Positions 18,388 through 27,770 of a stretch of DNA of 36,413 nucleotides are shown piece after piece. This DNA comes from Chromatiales bacterium. Lineage in GTDB: Bacteria > Pseudomonadota > Gammaproteobacteria > Chromatiales > Chromatiaceae. The position numbers and the translations under genes were made by a program. The notes under the pieces are model-generated. The model did not search any database, had not been told where the DNA came from, and worked only from the letters and a program-made list of their open reading frames with translations. Position 1 is the stretch's first letter. Each line of letters opens with the position of its first letter. The stretch spans positions 1 to 36,413 of the forward strand of contig JAQYVO010000289.1 of the NCBI GenBank assembly GCA_030145425.1. The letters run 5' to 3'.

Positions 18388-18667
18388 GTTGAAACTTGTA
18401 GAACTGCTGGTTGAGATAGCCTGCTACGTCATCCACGTCCTCATCGAACCATTTGAGCCCCAGGGACAGTTCGCAGCGCTGGACCTGGGAGGTGAGGCCA
18501 CTGCGTGTCTTCACCATTCTGTCTTTCCGTGTGTAGGCTTCACCCCCATGGCAGGAGTAGCAGTTCTCATCCGCCAGTTCTTTTCCCGCAGCCGGATCGA
18601 AGGCGCTTGCCGGTGAGGCCAGAATCAGCAGGGAAACGAACAAGGGGAGTGACGATTTATGTTTCAT
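18383..18667 (-). CDS. Small periplasmic c-type cytochrome
   Basis: A monohaem cytochrome of 94 residues. A cleavable signal peptide ends near ASPASA (about residue 22). The haem-binding motif CYSCH is in the first half, with DRMVKT further on offering a possible methionine ligand. A second cysteine (VQRCELSLGL) and an acidic C-terminus (WFDEDVDDVAGYLNQQFYKF) follow. The size and fold suggest a small electron carrier in the periplasm; no partner oxidase or dehydrogenase is adjacent. The gene is convergent with the GGDEF protein and divergent from orn, so it is a single-gene unit. Its stop codon lies inside a repeated 21-bp sequence. Confidence 0.9.
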   Translation of the reverse strand: MKHKSSLPLFVSLLILASPASAFDPAAGKELADENCYSCHGGEAYTRKDRMVKTRSGLTSQVQRCELSLGLKWFDEDVDDVAGYLNQQFYKFQP

Positions 18668-18789
18668 AGGTACTCTTTCCTCGGTGGCGATATATCCAGG
18701 TCACAATCGGATTGCCCGGGTTATTTAATTGACCACATCCCGCATCATAGGTTCAGCCTCGATGCCTGGTCTCAACATGATACAGCAAG

Positions 18790-18813
18790 CCGGTTAAAAT
18801 ACCGGTTAAGATA
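18790..18813 (+). repeat. Two tandem 12-bp units upstream of orn
   Basis: CCGGTTAAAATA (18790-18801) is followed directly by CCGGTTAAGATA (18802-18813), one mismatch apart. They lie between the divergent cytochrome c and orn genes, where an operator or promoter element could be. No protein can be named for the site. Confidence 0.4.
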
Positions 18814-18848
18814 CAGGCAGAATAGCTGATGAAAAAAGGGGAATTTGA

Positions 18849-19406
18849 ATGACACAGGACTCGCAGAATCTCATCTGGATCGACCTGGAAATGACCGGTC
18901 TCGACCCGGGCAGTGACAGAATCATCGAGGTTGCCACCGTCGTTACGGATTCGGCCCTGAATATTGTTGCGGAAGGCCCCGTGATTGCCATCCATCAGCC
19001 GGCGGAGGTATTGGCCGGCATGGATGAATGGAACCAGACTCACCACGGACAGTCGGGTCTGATCGACCGGGTAAAGGACAGCGATGTCGATGAAGCAAGG
19101 GCGGAGCGGTCGACACTGGCATTTCTAGAGACCTACGTGCCGAGGGGCGTTTCACCCATCTGTGGCAACAGCATCTGCCAGGACCGGCGTTTCCTCGCAC
19201 GTTATATGCCCGAGCTGGAAGGTTTTTTCCACTACCGTAATCTCGACGTCAGCAGCCTCAAGGAGCTGGCCAGGCGGTGGGCGCCGGAAGTGGCAGATGG
19301 CGTGATAAAACAGGGCAGGCACCTGGCACTGGAAGACATATACGACTCCATCAACGAACTGCGTCATTACCGGACGCATTTTCTGCGACTGCCTGAGACC
19401 GGGTAG
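18849..19406 (+). CDS. orn: Oligoribonuclease
   Basis: 3'-to-5' exonuclease of the DEDDh family that degrades very short RNAs, especially dinucleotides, including the pGpG made from c-di-GMP. The 185-residue length is normal. The first catalytic motif is [11 protein letters not shown] (Asp and Glu), the next acidic residue lies in [16 protein letters not shown], and the last motif is [24 protein letters not shown] lies before the ATG. It is divergent from queG, as in other gammaproteobacteria, but here a repeat region and an extra gene separate the two. Confidence 0.97.
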   Translation: MTQDSQNLIWIDLEMTGLDPGSDRIIEVATVVTDSALNIVAEGPVIAIHQPAEVLAGMDEWNQTHHGQSGLIDRVKDSDVDEARAERSTLAFLETYVPRGVSPICGNSICQDRRFLARYMPELEGFFHYRNLDVSSLKELARRWAPEVADGVIKQGRHLALEDIYDSINELRHYRTHFLRLPETG

Positions 19407-19488
19407 CCTGTATATTTCACCAGTCGAACCGCGAAATTGTGGATTGGTTATTTGGCTCATCCCCTGATCAAGTGGGTAGATTACCGTC

Positions 19489-19560
19489 GTAGGGCCGAAT
19501 TCATTCGGCCAGCAGCGGGTTGATTCAAATCGAGCATTGGTCGAATGAATTCGACCCTAC
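19489..19560. repeat. REP/MITE-like inverted repeat, first copy
   Basis: Two 21-base arms (19489-19509 and 19540-19560) are inverted copies with two differences. Both outer ends read GTAGGG and the arms carry the core CGAATTCATTCG. The central 30 bases code for nothing I recognise. This is the form of a small palindromic intergenic repeat of the kind dispersed in gammaproteobacterial genomes. Confidence 0.75.
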
Positions 19561-19629
19561 AGTTCCGCTGACAGGTGAAATATTGGGGCTGACTTCACCC
19601 CCCTTTATCTCGCAGTAACCCTAGTAAAT

Positions 19630-19717
19630 GTAGCCCGGATGAAGCGTCAGCGTAATCCGGGAATTGCATGGCCAGGAGGGTTTTTTCCTGGATTTCACTT
19701 CGTTTCATCCAGGCTAC
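19630..19717. repeat. REP/MITE-like inverted repeat, second type
   Basis: The left arm begins GTAGCCCGGATGAAGC (19630 on) and the right arm ends TTTCATCCAGGCTAC (19717); the two are imperfect inverted copies over about 30 bases around a loop of about 25. It is unrelated in sequence to the repeat 70 bases to its left. The GTAGCCCGGATGAAGCG motif is a widespread type of intergenic palindrome in gammaproteobacteria. Confidence 0.75.
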
Positions 19718-19749
19718 ACGTCTGTCGCGTCGTCAGCAGAGAGCAGGCG

Positions 19750-20265
19750 TCATCGGCGACGGTTACCCCTGCTCTGGATACGCATTCTATTGAGTTGATT
19801 CTGTTGTTGCTGCCGTGATCGCTGAAGCTGTGCGCGGGATTTGCGGGTGCCTGTGGCGGTATCGTTTCGGGTGCGGTTGCGCTGTCGAAGGATGGCCTGT
19901 TCCCGGGAATGCTTGTTCTGGAGTTGTTTCTGGTCTAATTGCTGGGTCTGGTTGAGGTTGAATGCATCTTTGCCCGTATGCTCCAGCGTCGATTTCTGAT
20001 GGATTTGCGTCGGCTGAATGGGGTTTTGCTGCTGGGGTTCACGGCTTAAAATGGGTGAAGAAGGGCTCTCGGTGTTCAATTGCCGCTGCTGCTGTTTCAG
20101 CTTGTACTGGTTCTCCGTATTGAGTTTGCGCAGTTGCAGCCAGTTGTAAGGCTCCTCCGCTGCCAAGCCTGGTTGACCGGCCATCATCAGGGTAAAAAAT
20201 ACGGGAAGCCAGTATCCGGGGCTGCAAAATGTGGGACGCGTCTTTCGCCTGGTTGAGACATTCAT
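19750..20265 (-). CDS. Secreted glutamine/arginine-rich low-complexity protein
   Basis: A protein of 171 residues that I do not recognise. The N-terminus has a basic start and a hydrophobic stretch (WLPVFFTLMMAG) ending GLAAEEP, consistent with a signal peptide. The rest is almost free of hydrophobic clusters and very rich in Gln, Asn and Arg (KQQQRQL, RSRQQQQNQLNRMR), so it is probably extended or disordered. It ends in a basic tail, RGNRRR. It overlaps the end of queG by four bases (ATGA), so it is translated with it. The basic tail could bind nucleic acid or the cell surface; that is only a guess. Confidence 0.7.
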   Translation of the reverse strand: MNVSTRRKTRPTFCSPGYWLPVFFTLMMAGQPGLAAEEPYNWLQLRKLNTENQYKLKQQQRQLNTESPSSPILSREPQQQNPIQPTQIHQKSTLEHTGKDAFNLNQTQQLDQKQLQNKHSREQAILRQRNRTRNDTATGTRKSRAQLQRSRQQQQNQLNRMRIQSRGNRRR

Positions 20266-21380
20266 GCCAAGGGGGCTCCAGAGCAGGAGCGCGGTGACAC
20301 GGCGGCACCGGCGTTTCCGGATTGCTGTCTTTCCAGGGCCCAGGCGACATGCTCCCTGACGATGCCTGACGGGTGGTTCAAACGCTGCTTCAACGCCTCG
20401 ATAATCTGGCCGTCAAACGGGGCATTCCCCAGTGCTACGGCGATATTGCGCAGCCAGCGATCATGGCCTATGCGCCGGATCGGCGATCCCTCAAGCCTTG
20501 ACAGGAATTCGTTTTCAGTCCAACAGAACAGGTCTGTCAGCGCAGGTGCATCCAGCCCGTTGCGCGGCAGGAAGTCCTTCTCCCGGCCCCCGCCGGCAAA
20601 CCGGTTCCAGGGACAGGCCATGAGGCAGTCGTCGCAGCCGTAAATCCTGTTGCCCATCAGGGGGCGCAGGTCCATCGGAATCTCCCCTTGAAGCTCAATG
20701 GTGAGGTAGGAGATGCAAAGTCTGGCGTCAACGACATAAGGGGCCACGATGGCCCTGGTGGGACAGATTTCGATACAGTCGGTGCAACTTCCGCAATGAT
20801 CGGTTTCCGGCTCATCCACCGGCAACGGCAGGTCGGTGTAGAGTTCTCCGAGAAAAAACCAGCAACCTGCCCGGCGACTGACCAGGTTGGAATGTTTGCC
20901 GACCCAGCCCAGGCCTGCTATCTGGGCGATGGGTTTTTCCAGAACCGGTGCGGAATCCACAAAGGCCCGGTAGCCGAACTGCCCCACCTCCCGCTCTATG
21001 CGTGAGGCCAGCTTCTGTAGGCGGTTGCGCATCAGTTTGTGGTAATCCCGGCCCAGGGCATAGCGGGATACATAGGCAAGCTCCGAATTATCCAGCACCT
21101 GCTGTGCCGACTCACCGGCAGCCGGATAGTCCATCCTTGCCGACAGAATGCGACGTGTCCCCGGCACCAGCTCTTCCGGCCGGCTGCGTTTTCGGCCATG
21201 CCGGGACATGAATCCCATCTCTCCGTGAAAATCCCCCGCGAGCCACACTTCCAGCCGTTTTTCAGCCAGGTTCAGGTTGGTGCCGGAAATGCCCAATTGC
21301 TGAAAGCCCAGTTCTTTGCCCCAGCGCTTGATATCACGACTCAACTTCGAGTAGTCGGTGTGGGGTATCTTTTGGTTCAT
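20262..21380 (-). CDS. queG: Epoxyqueuosine reductase
   Basis: Cobalamin- and Fe-S-dependent enzyme that reduces epoxyqueuosine to queuosine in tRNA anticodons, the last step of the pathway. It has 372 residues. The catalytic aspartate is in FVDSAPVLEK (Asp142). The two [4Fe-4S] clusters are given by Cys196, Cys199, Cys202 and Cys206 plus Cys222, Cys249, Cys252 and Cys256. The last 80 residues look like the HEAT-like tRNA-binding tail (RRIGHDRWLRNIAVALGN). The gene is divergent from nnr with a 168-base gap. Its stop overlaps a Q-rich secreted protein gene. Confidence 0.96.
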   Translation of the reverse strand: MNQKIPHTDYSKLSRDIKRWGKELGFQQLGISGTNLNLAEKRLEVWLAGDFHGEMGFMSRHGRKRSRPEELVPGTRRILSARMDYPAAGESAQQVLDNSELAYVSRYALGRDYHKLMRNRLQKLASRIEREVGQFGYRAFVDSAPVLEKPIAQIAGLGWVGKHSNLVSRRAGCWFFLGELYTDLPLPVDEPETDHCGSCTDCIEICPTRAIVAPYVVDARLCISYLTIELQGEIPMDLRPLMGNRIYGCDDCLMACPWNRFAGGGREKDFLPRNGLDAPALTDLFCWTENEFLSRLEGSPIRRIGHDRWLRNIAVALGNAPFDGQIIEALKQRLNHPSGIVREHVAWALERQQSGNAGAAVSPRSCSGAPLA

Positions 21381-21548
21381 AGGGATAAGTGCCGACAGCG
21401 TTGCCGGATGGCGGGCTCTTTACAGACAACGTCTGACTGGTTATTACAACGGATATACTCCAAACCGGAGACGCTGTCTGAATATCGCGACAGGAAGGTC
21501 ATTTTGACCCTACAATAACTGTGATATTGACATCTGAGAGCTGTAAAC

Positions 21549-23054
21549 ATGATTCAGACTATGCCTGCTGCGGACCAACTGCCCCATGCCCTTTACCGAG
21601 CCGAACAGGTGCGCAATCTCGACCGTGCGGCAATCGAAGGTCAGGGTATACCCGGTCTGACCCTGATGGAAAGGGCGGGTTCCGCCGCATTCGAACTGAT
21701 GGGCAGACTTTGGCCTTCCGCAAACGATATCACGCTGTTATGCGGGATAGGTAACAATGGAGGTGACGGCTATGTGGTGGCGCGTCTGGCATTGGAGGGA
21801 GGGCTCAAGGCGAGGGTGCTCGTGGTCGGCGACCCTGCGCGTCTGAAGGGGGATGCGCTGGCCAGTGCGGATGCTTACCAGGCGGCCGGGGGGGAACTAT
21901 ACCGGTTCGAGGGATTGCCGCGTCGAACTGATCTCATCATCGACGGGGTCTTCGGGACCGGACTTGAGCGCGAGGTGGCAGGCAGGTGGCGGGAGGCGCT
22001 GAAGGCGGTCAATGGTCATACGGCGCCGGTGCTGGCTCTGGATATTCCCTCCGGACTGCACTCGGACACCGGCCGCATTATGGGAGAGGCGGTAAAGGCT
22101 GAGGCAACGATCAGCTTTATCGGGCTCAAACAGGGCATGTTTACGGGAGACGGGCCGACCTGTTGCGGACATGTTCATTTCGATGCCCTGGCCGTGCCCG
22201 CTGTCGTCTACTCAGGAGAGATACCCTCGGCCAGGCGGCTCGACTGGGCGCAACAGTCAACGACTTTGTCTCCGCGGCCGCGTGCGGCTCACAAAGGAGA
22301 CTTCGGTCATCTGCTGGTAGTCGGCGGCTCCAGGGGCTTTTCGGGTGCTGTCCGCCTGGCCGGAGAGGCTGGGGCGCGAAGCGGCGCCGGGCTGGTCAGC
22401 ATTGCCACCCACGCCGACCATGGGTTGCTGCTGGATGTGGCCTGCCCTGAACTGATGTGCCGGGGCGTGGCTTCGGCAAATGATCTCGGGCCTCTGCTGG
22501 AGCGGGCGGATGTGATTGCCGTGGGTCCCGGGCTGGCTCAAACCGACTGGTCCAAGACCCTGCTCGACGAAGTTATGGAGGCGGGGAAACCCCTTGTAGT
22601 GGATGCGGATGCCCTAAATCTGCTCGCGGGTTCGTCCGGATATCGGGAAGACTGGGTGCTGACCCCGCATCCCGGCGAGGCGGCGCGAATGCTGGGGTGC
22701 GGTACCCAGGACATCATGTCGGACCGCTTCAATGCGGTCGCCAGGCTGCGGGAAAAATACGGCGGTGTCATTGTGCTGAAAGGGGCGGGCACCCTGGTGC
22801 AGGAGGGCACTTCCAAGCCGCCGGGCGTGTGCAGCGACGGCAACCCCGGGATGGCCAGTGGCGGCATGGGTGACACCCTGACAGGGATCATAGGCGGTCT
22901 GATGGTTCAGGGCTTTTCACCTGTTTCAGCCGCGGAAATGGGTGTCTGTCTGCATGCCGCCGCCGCGGATGCGGCAGCCCGAAACGGTGAGAGAGGGCTC
23001 ATGGCAGGGGATCTGCTGCCCGAGATCCACAGACTCATCAATCCGGTGCGCTAG
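21549..23054 (+). CDS. nnr: Bifunctional NAD(P)HX epimerase / ADP-dependent NAD(P)HX dehydratase
   Basis: Metabolite-repair enzyme of 501 residues. The N-terminal YjeF_N domain (about 10-220) epimerises damaged hydrated NAD(P)H; motifs are LMERAG, GIGNNGGDGYVVAR and LDIPSGL. The C-terminal ribokinase-like domain (about 235-500) dehydrates it; motifs are GGSRGFSGAVRLAGEA, TPHPGEAARML, KGAGTLV and GNPGMASGGMGDTLTG. It begins the long plus-strand housekeeping run. Its TAG stop is followed with no gap, and in the same reading frame, by tsaE. Confidence 0.96.
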   Translation: MIQTMPAADQLPHALYRAEQVRNLDRAAIEGQGIPGLTLMERAGSAAFELMGRLWPSANDITLLCGIGNNGGDGYVVARLALEGGLKARVLVVGDPARLKGDALASADAYQAAGGELYRFEGLPRRTDLIIDGVFGTGLEREVAGRWREALKAVNGHTAPVLALDIPSGLHSDTGRIMGEAVKAEATISFIGLKQGMFTGDGPTCCGHVHFDALAVPAVVYSGEIPSARRLDWAQQSTTLSPRPRAAHKGDFGHLLVVGGSRGFSGAVRLAGEAGARSGAGLVSIATHADHGLLLDVACPELMCRGVASANDLGPLLERADVIAVGPGLAQTDWSKTLLDEVMEAGKPLVVDADALNLLAGSSGYREDWVLTPHPGEAARMLGCGTQDIMSDRFNAVARLREKYGGVIVLKGAGTLVQEGTSKPPGVCSDGNPGMASGGMGDTLTGIIGGLMVQGFSPVSAAEMGVCLHAAAADAAARNGERGLMAGDLLPEIHRLINPVR

Positions 23055-23534
23055 TTGTTTACCATTGAGATACCGGATGCCCGGCAGCAGGAAGTGCTGG
23101 GGGGGATGATATCGGCGGATGCGCCGTCGTCGTTCATTGTCTATCTGGAGGGGGATCTGGGGGCCGGCAAGACGACCCTCGTCCGGGGGTTTCTCCGGGG
23201 ACTGGGATATCGCGGCAACGTCAAGAGCCCGACCTTTACGCTTCTCGAACCCTATGATCTGGGTGACAGAGCCGTCTATCATCTGGATCTCTATAGACTC
23301 GCAGATCCCGGGGAGATTGAATATCTGGGCTTGCGGGACCTGCTGGCGACAGATGCCACACTGTTGATTGAATGGCCGGAGCAGGGCAGGGGTATGCTGC
23401 CGAATGCGGATATCATTGTGGATATCGGTTACAGGGACGAAGGCCGGACCCTGGAATTTCGGTCTTGCAGCGCCGAAGGAGAACGGCTCCTGGGCTCATT
23501 AAGTGCCAGGTTGCGGGACAAAGTTAACAAATAA
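23055..23534 (+). CDS. tsaE: tRNA threonylcarbamoyladenosine biosynthesis ATPase TsaE
   Basis: P-loop ATPase that works with TsaB and TsaD in making t6A at position 37 of ANN-decoding tRNAs. Walker A is GDLGAGKTTLVRGFL (from about 34), with the family motif SPTFTLLEPY and the later HLDLYRL and IEWPEQG. It has 159 residues. The only start that gives a full N-terminus is the TTG at 23055, directly after the TAG of nnr and in the same frame. The next ATG (23106) would remove the first strand. No Shine-Dalgarno sequence is visible, so translation probably depends on ribosomes finishing nnr. Confidence 0.93.
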   Translation: MFTIEIPDARQQEVLGGMISADAPSSFIVYLEGDLGAGKTTLVRGFLRGLGYRGNVKSPTFTLLEPYDLGDRAVYHLDLYRLADPGEIEYLGLRDLLATDATLLIEWPEQGRGMLPNADIIVDIGYRDEGRTLEFRSCSAEGERLLGSLSARLRDKVNK

Positions 23535-23641
23535 TCACAATAAGCGGAGCTATCTTGAGGAATTTTCTGGTATTTATGGAATGTCCATGCTATTTTTACT
23601 GCCAGAATTGTTGAAAAATCAGCTACGACGGTCCGTCAAAA

Positions 23642-24943
23642 ATGAGAAAGATCGCCGCAATTCTGTTGATGCTGTGCAGCCTTCCGCTCGTGGCACAGCC
23701 GATAAACATCAAGAATCTCAGGGTCTGGGCTCCCCCAGACCATGTACGCCTGGTTTTTGACACCAGCGACCCGGTCAGCCACACGCTTTTCAGCCTCAAG
23801 AGTCCCCACAGGCTGGTAATCGACATTGAAAAGGCCAAATGGAAGGGTGTCCTCCCCTCGATTCCCGAAAATAATCCGTTGATCAAGAGTGTACGCAGCG
23901 CGTACCGCAAGGACGGGAATCTTCGGGTTGTTCTGGATCTGAAACTCCCGGTGAAGCCGAAAAGTTTCGTGCTCACGCCAAACCGGCAATATGGCCATCG
24001 TCTGGTCGTTGACCTATACGACGAGCAGCAATCCGCAAAATTGAAAAAGCCCAAGACCGTGAAGGCTGTCACCAGGGGGAGGCTGCGGGATGTCGTGGTC
24101 GCCATCGATGCGGGTCATGGGGGGGAGGATCCGGGTGCCAAGGGGAAGCGCGGGACCTACGAAAAGACTGTGGTTCTCGCCATAGCCCGTCGGCTGGCTG
24201 ATCTTGTTGCCAGGGAAAAGGGCATGAGAACGGTAATGATCAGGAAGGGCGATTATTACCTGGGGCTCAGGAAACGCATGGAACTGGCCCGTGATCAGCG
24301 GGCTGATCTGTTCGTATCCATTCATGCAGATGCCTTTCGCGACCCCAGGGTGCGGGGGTCTTCCGTCTATATCCTGTCCCAGCGCGGGGCCTCCAGTGAA
24401 GCGGCACGCTGGCTGGCCGAGCGGGAAAACAGCGCCGATCTGGTTGGCGGGGTGACACTTGAGGACAAGGACGACATGCTTGCCTCGGTGCTTCTGGATC
24501 TTTCCCAGGCCGGTACACTGCAGGCGAGCCACGAGATAGCCGGGGAGGTGTTGGGTCGGCTCAAAAAGGTGGGCAAGACACATAAGCGTTCGGTGCAGCA
24601 GGCCGGTTTCATGGTGTTGAAATCTCCCGATGTCCCTTCAATTCTGGTGGAGACCGCGTTCATTTCCAATCCTTCGGAGGAACGCAACCTCCGGAACTGG
24701 AAGCACCAGCAGAAACTGGCCAAGGCGATCATGGGCGGCATTCGTGAATATTTCAGGGACAACTCGCCCCCTGGCACGCTGCTCGCAGACAAGGCACCTC
24801 GCCGCCACGTCACGAAACGGGGTGACACGTTGGGGCATATCGCCAGGCACTACCAGGTGAGTCTGGCCAGTCTTCGCAATGTGAACCAACTCCCCAGCGA
24901 CCGCATTCGTATCGGTCAGGTATTGCAGATTCCCGGAACCTGA
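23642..24943 (+). CDS. amiB: N-acetylmuramoyl-L-alanine amidase with AMIN and LysM domains
   Basis: Periplasmic zinc amidase that cleaves septal peptidoglycan during daughter-cell separation. It has 433 residues: a signal peptide ending near LPLVAQP, an AMIN domain (about 21-128) that targets the septum, an Amidase_3 catalytic domain (about 150-370) and a C-terminal LysM domain (about 388-431, RRHVTKRGDTLGHIARHY). Zinc ligands are His159 (AIDAGHGG), Glu174 and His228 (VSIHAD), with the late glutamate in ILVETAFISNP. An in-frame stop at 23612 rules out a longer N-terminus. It lies 107 bases after tsaE and before mutL, as in other gammaproteobacteria; no strong Shine-Dalgarno sequence is visible. 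Confidence 0.95.
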   Translation: MRKIAAILLMLCSLPLVAQPINIKNLRVWAPPDHVRLVFDTSDPVSHTLFSLKSPHRLVIDIEKAKWKGVLPSIPENNPLIKSVRSAYRKDGNLRVVLDLKLPVKPKSFVLTPNRQYGHRLVVDLYDEQQSAKLKKPKTVKAVTRGRLRDVVVAIDAGHGGEDPGAKGKRGTYEKTVVLAIARRLADLVAREKGMRTVMIRKGDYYLGLRKRMELARDQRADLFVSIHADAFRDPRVRGSSVYILSQRGASSEAARWLAERENSADLVGGVTLEDKDDMLASVLLDLSQAGTLQASHEIAGEVLGRLKKVGKTHKRSVQQAGFMVLKSPDVPSILVETAFISNPSEERNLRNWKHQQKLAKAIMGGIREYFRDNSPPGTLLADKAPRRHVTKRGDTLGHIARHYQVSLASLRNVNQLPSDRIRIGQVLQIPGT

Positions 24944-25024
24944 ACGGGAATTATCCGGAATAAACGGGTAATATTGGGCGGCGAAAGTTCGTCACCAACA
25001 CGTTTTTCTGCAGATCCCCGAAAT

Positions 25025-26818
25025 ATGCGTATCCACGCACTGCCCCCGCAACTCATCAATCAAATCGCCGCCGGCGAGGTGGTTGAGCGCCCTGCATCGG
25101 TAATCAAAGAGCTGGTGGAAAACAGCCTGGATGCCGGTGCCTCCCGGATCGACGTGGAGATCGAGCAGGGCGGCATCAAGCTGATGCGTGTAAAGGATGA
25201 CGGTCTGGGTATTCACAGGGAGGACCTGGCGCTGGCGCTGGCGCGCCACGCCACGAGCAAGATTACGGATCTCAAGGATCTGGAGCGGGTGACGAGTATG
25301 GGGTTTCGCGGCGAGGCGCTGCCGAGCATCGCTTCCGTATCCCGGCTTGGTATCAGTTCCCGGGCGGCGGATGCGGAATCCGGCTGGTGTGTCTCGTCGG
25401 ATGGAACCGCGGATGTTGAGCAGCCATCCCCTGCGGCGCACCCGGGGGGGACCAGCATCGAAGTGCGCGATCTTTTCTACAACACGCCCGCCAGACGGAA
25501 GTTCCTGAAGACCGAGAAAACAGAATTCGGGCATATCGAGAACCTGGTCAGGCAACTCGCGCTGGGGCATTTCAACGTCGCCTTCTCCCTCCGGCATAAC
25601 CGCCGGGAGACCCTGATGCTGCCGGTCGCCGAACAGCGGGTGGATCAGGAACGTCGATTGGCCGAAGTTTTGGGTCCGGCGTTTCTGGAACAGGCCATCT
25701 TTCTGGAGCAGGTCCATGCAGGGCTGCGACTGACAGGATGGGTGGCCCACCCCACGTTTTCCCGAAGCCAGGGTGACATGCAGTATTTCTATGTCAACGG
25801 CCGAGCGATCCGGGACAAACTGGTAACCCATGCGGTTCGCCAGGCCTATCGGGACGTGCTGTATCATGGCCGCCACCCCGCGTACGTGCTGTATCTTTCC
25901 ATTGACCCGGTAATGGTGGATGTCAATGTCCATCCCACGAAACACGAGGTGAGATTCAGGGACGGCAGGACGGTGCACGATTTTCTCTTCCGTACCCTTC
26001 ACCACGCGTTGTCCGATACCTCGCCGGGACAGGCGGTGGACCCGGACACCGGCGAGATTCTTCCCGTGGCCGCGCCGGCAGATGATCAGTCCCCGAGAGA
26101 GACCTTCGGTACCGATGCGCAGCAGCCATTTCGTTTCAAGATCCGCGAGCGCAGTTCAGGCTATCAACCCAGTTTCAACATCCAGCATCCCGGAGAGCCC
26201 GGGCCTGCAGGTCTGGATGGCCCGGAAAGTTTGGTACCACCGCTTGGATATGCGCTTGCCCAGCTGAAAGGCGTCTACATCCTGGCAGAGAACGAGGAAG
26301 GGCTGGTACTGGTGGACATGCACGCCGCTCACGAAAGAATAACCTATGAGCGCTTCAAGAAAGACCGAAGCAGCAGCGGGATCCGCAGTCAGCCGCTGCT
26401 GGTTCCGGTGAGCGTCGCGGTGAGCAGGCGTGAAGCGGATCTGGCCGAATCCCAGCAAGAGATGTTTCATGGGCTGGGCATGGAGGTAGACCGGCTGGGC
26501 GCGGAGACCCTGGTGATACGGGCTATCCCCATTCTGCTGCAGGGAACGGACCCGGAGAAGTTATTGCGCGACCTGCTTTCCGATCTTGTGGTTTTCGGCA
26601 ACAGCAAGCGGGTGGAAACGGAAATCGACCAGGTACTGGCAACCATGGCCTGCCATGGCTCGGTGCGGGCAAATCGGCGCCTGACCCTGGAGGAGATGAA
26701 TGCCCTGCTGCGGGACATGGAAGCGACTGAGCGCAGCGACCAGTGCAACCACGGCCGGCCTACCTGGACACGGCTGGAAATGAAAGATCTGGACCGGCTG
26801 TTTCTGCGTGGTCGTTGA
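25025..26818 (+). CDS. mutL: DNA mismatch repair protein MutL, endonuclease type
   Basis: A GHKL ATPase of 597 residues that couples MutS mismatch recognition to strand removal. The ATPase domain starts at once: [23 protein letters not shown] and [13 protein letters not shown]. The C-terminal domain carries an endonuclease metal motif, [12 protein letters not shown], at 431-442. This fits DQHA(X)2E(X)4E with Met for Gln, and it is supported by ACHGSVRA and CNHGRP near the end. Nicking MutLs of this kind, as in Pseudomonas, do not need MutH. I chose ATG 25025 because [19 protein letters not shown] is the usual N-terminus; a TTG at 24974 would add 17 unlikely residues. It overlaps miaA by 11 bases. 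Confidence 0.97.
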   Translation: MRIHALPPQLINQIAAGEVVERPASVIKELVENSLDAGASRIDVEIEQGGIKLMRVKDDGLGIHREDLALALARHATSKITDLKDLERVTSMGFRGEALPSIASVSRLGISSRAADAESGWCVSSDGTADVEQPSPAAHPGGTSIEVRDLFYNTPARRKFLKTEKTEFGHIENLVRQLALGHFNVAFSLRHNRRETLMLPVAEQRVDQERRLAEVLGPAFLEQAIFLEQVHAGLRLTGWVAHPTFSRSQGDMQYFYVNGRAIRDKLVTHAVRQAYRDVLYHGRHPAYVLYLSIDPVMVDVNVHPTKHEVRFRDGRTVHDFLFRTLHHALSDTSPGQAVDPDTGEILPVAAPADDQSPRETFGTDAQQPFRFKIRERSSGYQPSFNIQHPGEPGPAGLDGPESLVPPLGYALAQLKGVYILAENEEGLVLVDMHAAHERITYERFKKDRSSSGIRSQPLLVPVSVAVSRREADLAESQQEMFHGLGMEVDRLGAETLVIRAIPILLQGTDPEKLLRDLLSDLVVFGNSKRVETEIDQVLATMACHGSVRANRRLTLEEMNALLRDMEATERSDQCNHGRPTWTRLEMKDLDRLFLRGR

Positions 26819-27770
26819 GCCTGCGACAACACTGCCCACTGCGATCTTCCTGATGGGTCCAACGGCCTCCGGAAAGACATCACTCGCCGTGGAGCTGGTT
26901 CGGCGGTTGCCCTGTGATATCGTCAGCGTGGACTCTGCTTTGGTTTACCGGGGCCTGGACATCGGCACCGCAAAGCCGGATCCGGAACTGCTCGCGCAGG
27001 CACCGCACAGACTTATCGATATCTGCGATCCCACAGAGGTCTACTCCGCGGCACGCTTTCGGAGCGATGCCCTGGCGGAGATGACGGCGATCACCAGCGC
27101 CGGACGAATTCCACTGCTTGTAGGCGGGACGATGCTCTACTTCAGGGCGCTGCAGTATGGCCTTTCCGAACTCCCCGAGGCGGATCCGGCCGTCCGCAGC
27201 AGATTGGCCCTGGATGCGCAGATCCATGGTTGGGAGGAAATGCACGCAAGGCTGAAATCAGTGGACCCGCGAGCTGCCGCCCGCATTCACCCCAATGATC
27301 CCCAGCGCATTCAAAGGGCGCTTGAAGTCTTCGAAATAACCGGCCGGCCCCTGAGCCGGCTGCAGAACCGTGACGGTCGCCAGGTGCTGAACTACCGGAT
27401 TCTTAAGCTGGTTCTCGCGCCTACAGATCGGACGGTCCTGCACCGACGTATAGAGGCCCGCTTTCTGCAGATGCTGGATATGGGTCTGGAGGCAGAGGTG
27501 AGAGGCTTGCTGGAGACCTACGAATTGACGCCGGATACGCCTTCAATGCGTCTGGTTGGGTATCGTCAGATGCTTGAGTATCTGCTTGGCGGCAGCGACC
27601 GCAAGACCATGATCAATAGGGGGATAGTGGCCACCCGGCAGCTCGCAAAGCGGCAGTTGACCTGGATCCGGTCCGAGAATGGTGCCCGCCGGCTGGACGA
27701 GGAGCAGGGTGATTTCGCGGATCAGGTCTTGAAAATTCTCGACTCCAACACCATAACAGTCGAGAGTTGA
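26808..27770 (+). CDS. miaA: tRNA dimethylallyltransferase
   Basis: Adds the isopentenyl group from DMAPP to A37 of tRNAs reading UNN codons, the first step of ms2i6A. It has 320 residues. The P-loop is GPTASGKT (17-24), followed by [19 protein letters not shown], the [12 protein letters not shown] segment, [13 protein letters not shown] and the late [13 protein letters not shown] and [18 protein letters not shown] start at 26808 lies inside the last codons of mutL, so the two are probably coupled. It is followed by hfq after 137 bases, as in E. coli. Confidence 0.96.
   Translation: MVVEPATTLPTAIFLMGPTASGKTSLAVELVRRLPCDIVSVDSALVYRGLDIGTAKPDPELLAQAPHRLIDICDPTEVYSAARFRSDALAEMTAITSAGRIPLLVGGTMLYFRALQYGLSELPEADPAVRSRLALDAQIHGWEEMHARLKSVDPRAAARIHPNDPQRIQRALEVFEITGRPLSRLQNRDGRQVLNYRILKLVLAPTDRTVLHRRIEARFLQMLDMGLEAEVRGLLETYELTPDTPSMRLVGYRQMLEYLLGGSDRKTMINRGIVATRQLAKRQLTWIRSENGARRLDEEQGDFADQVLKILDSNTITVES

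Larger units (their letters stand above)
19407..19749. other. Repeat-bearing intergenic region between orn and the Q-rich gene
   Basis: About 340 bases between two convergent genes. It contains the two palindromic repeats described separately and no recognisable coding sequence. No classic terminator with a T tract is visible, though transcripts of either repeat could fold into long hairpins and act as transcription or decay barriers. Confidence 0.6.
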
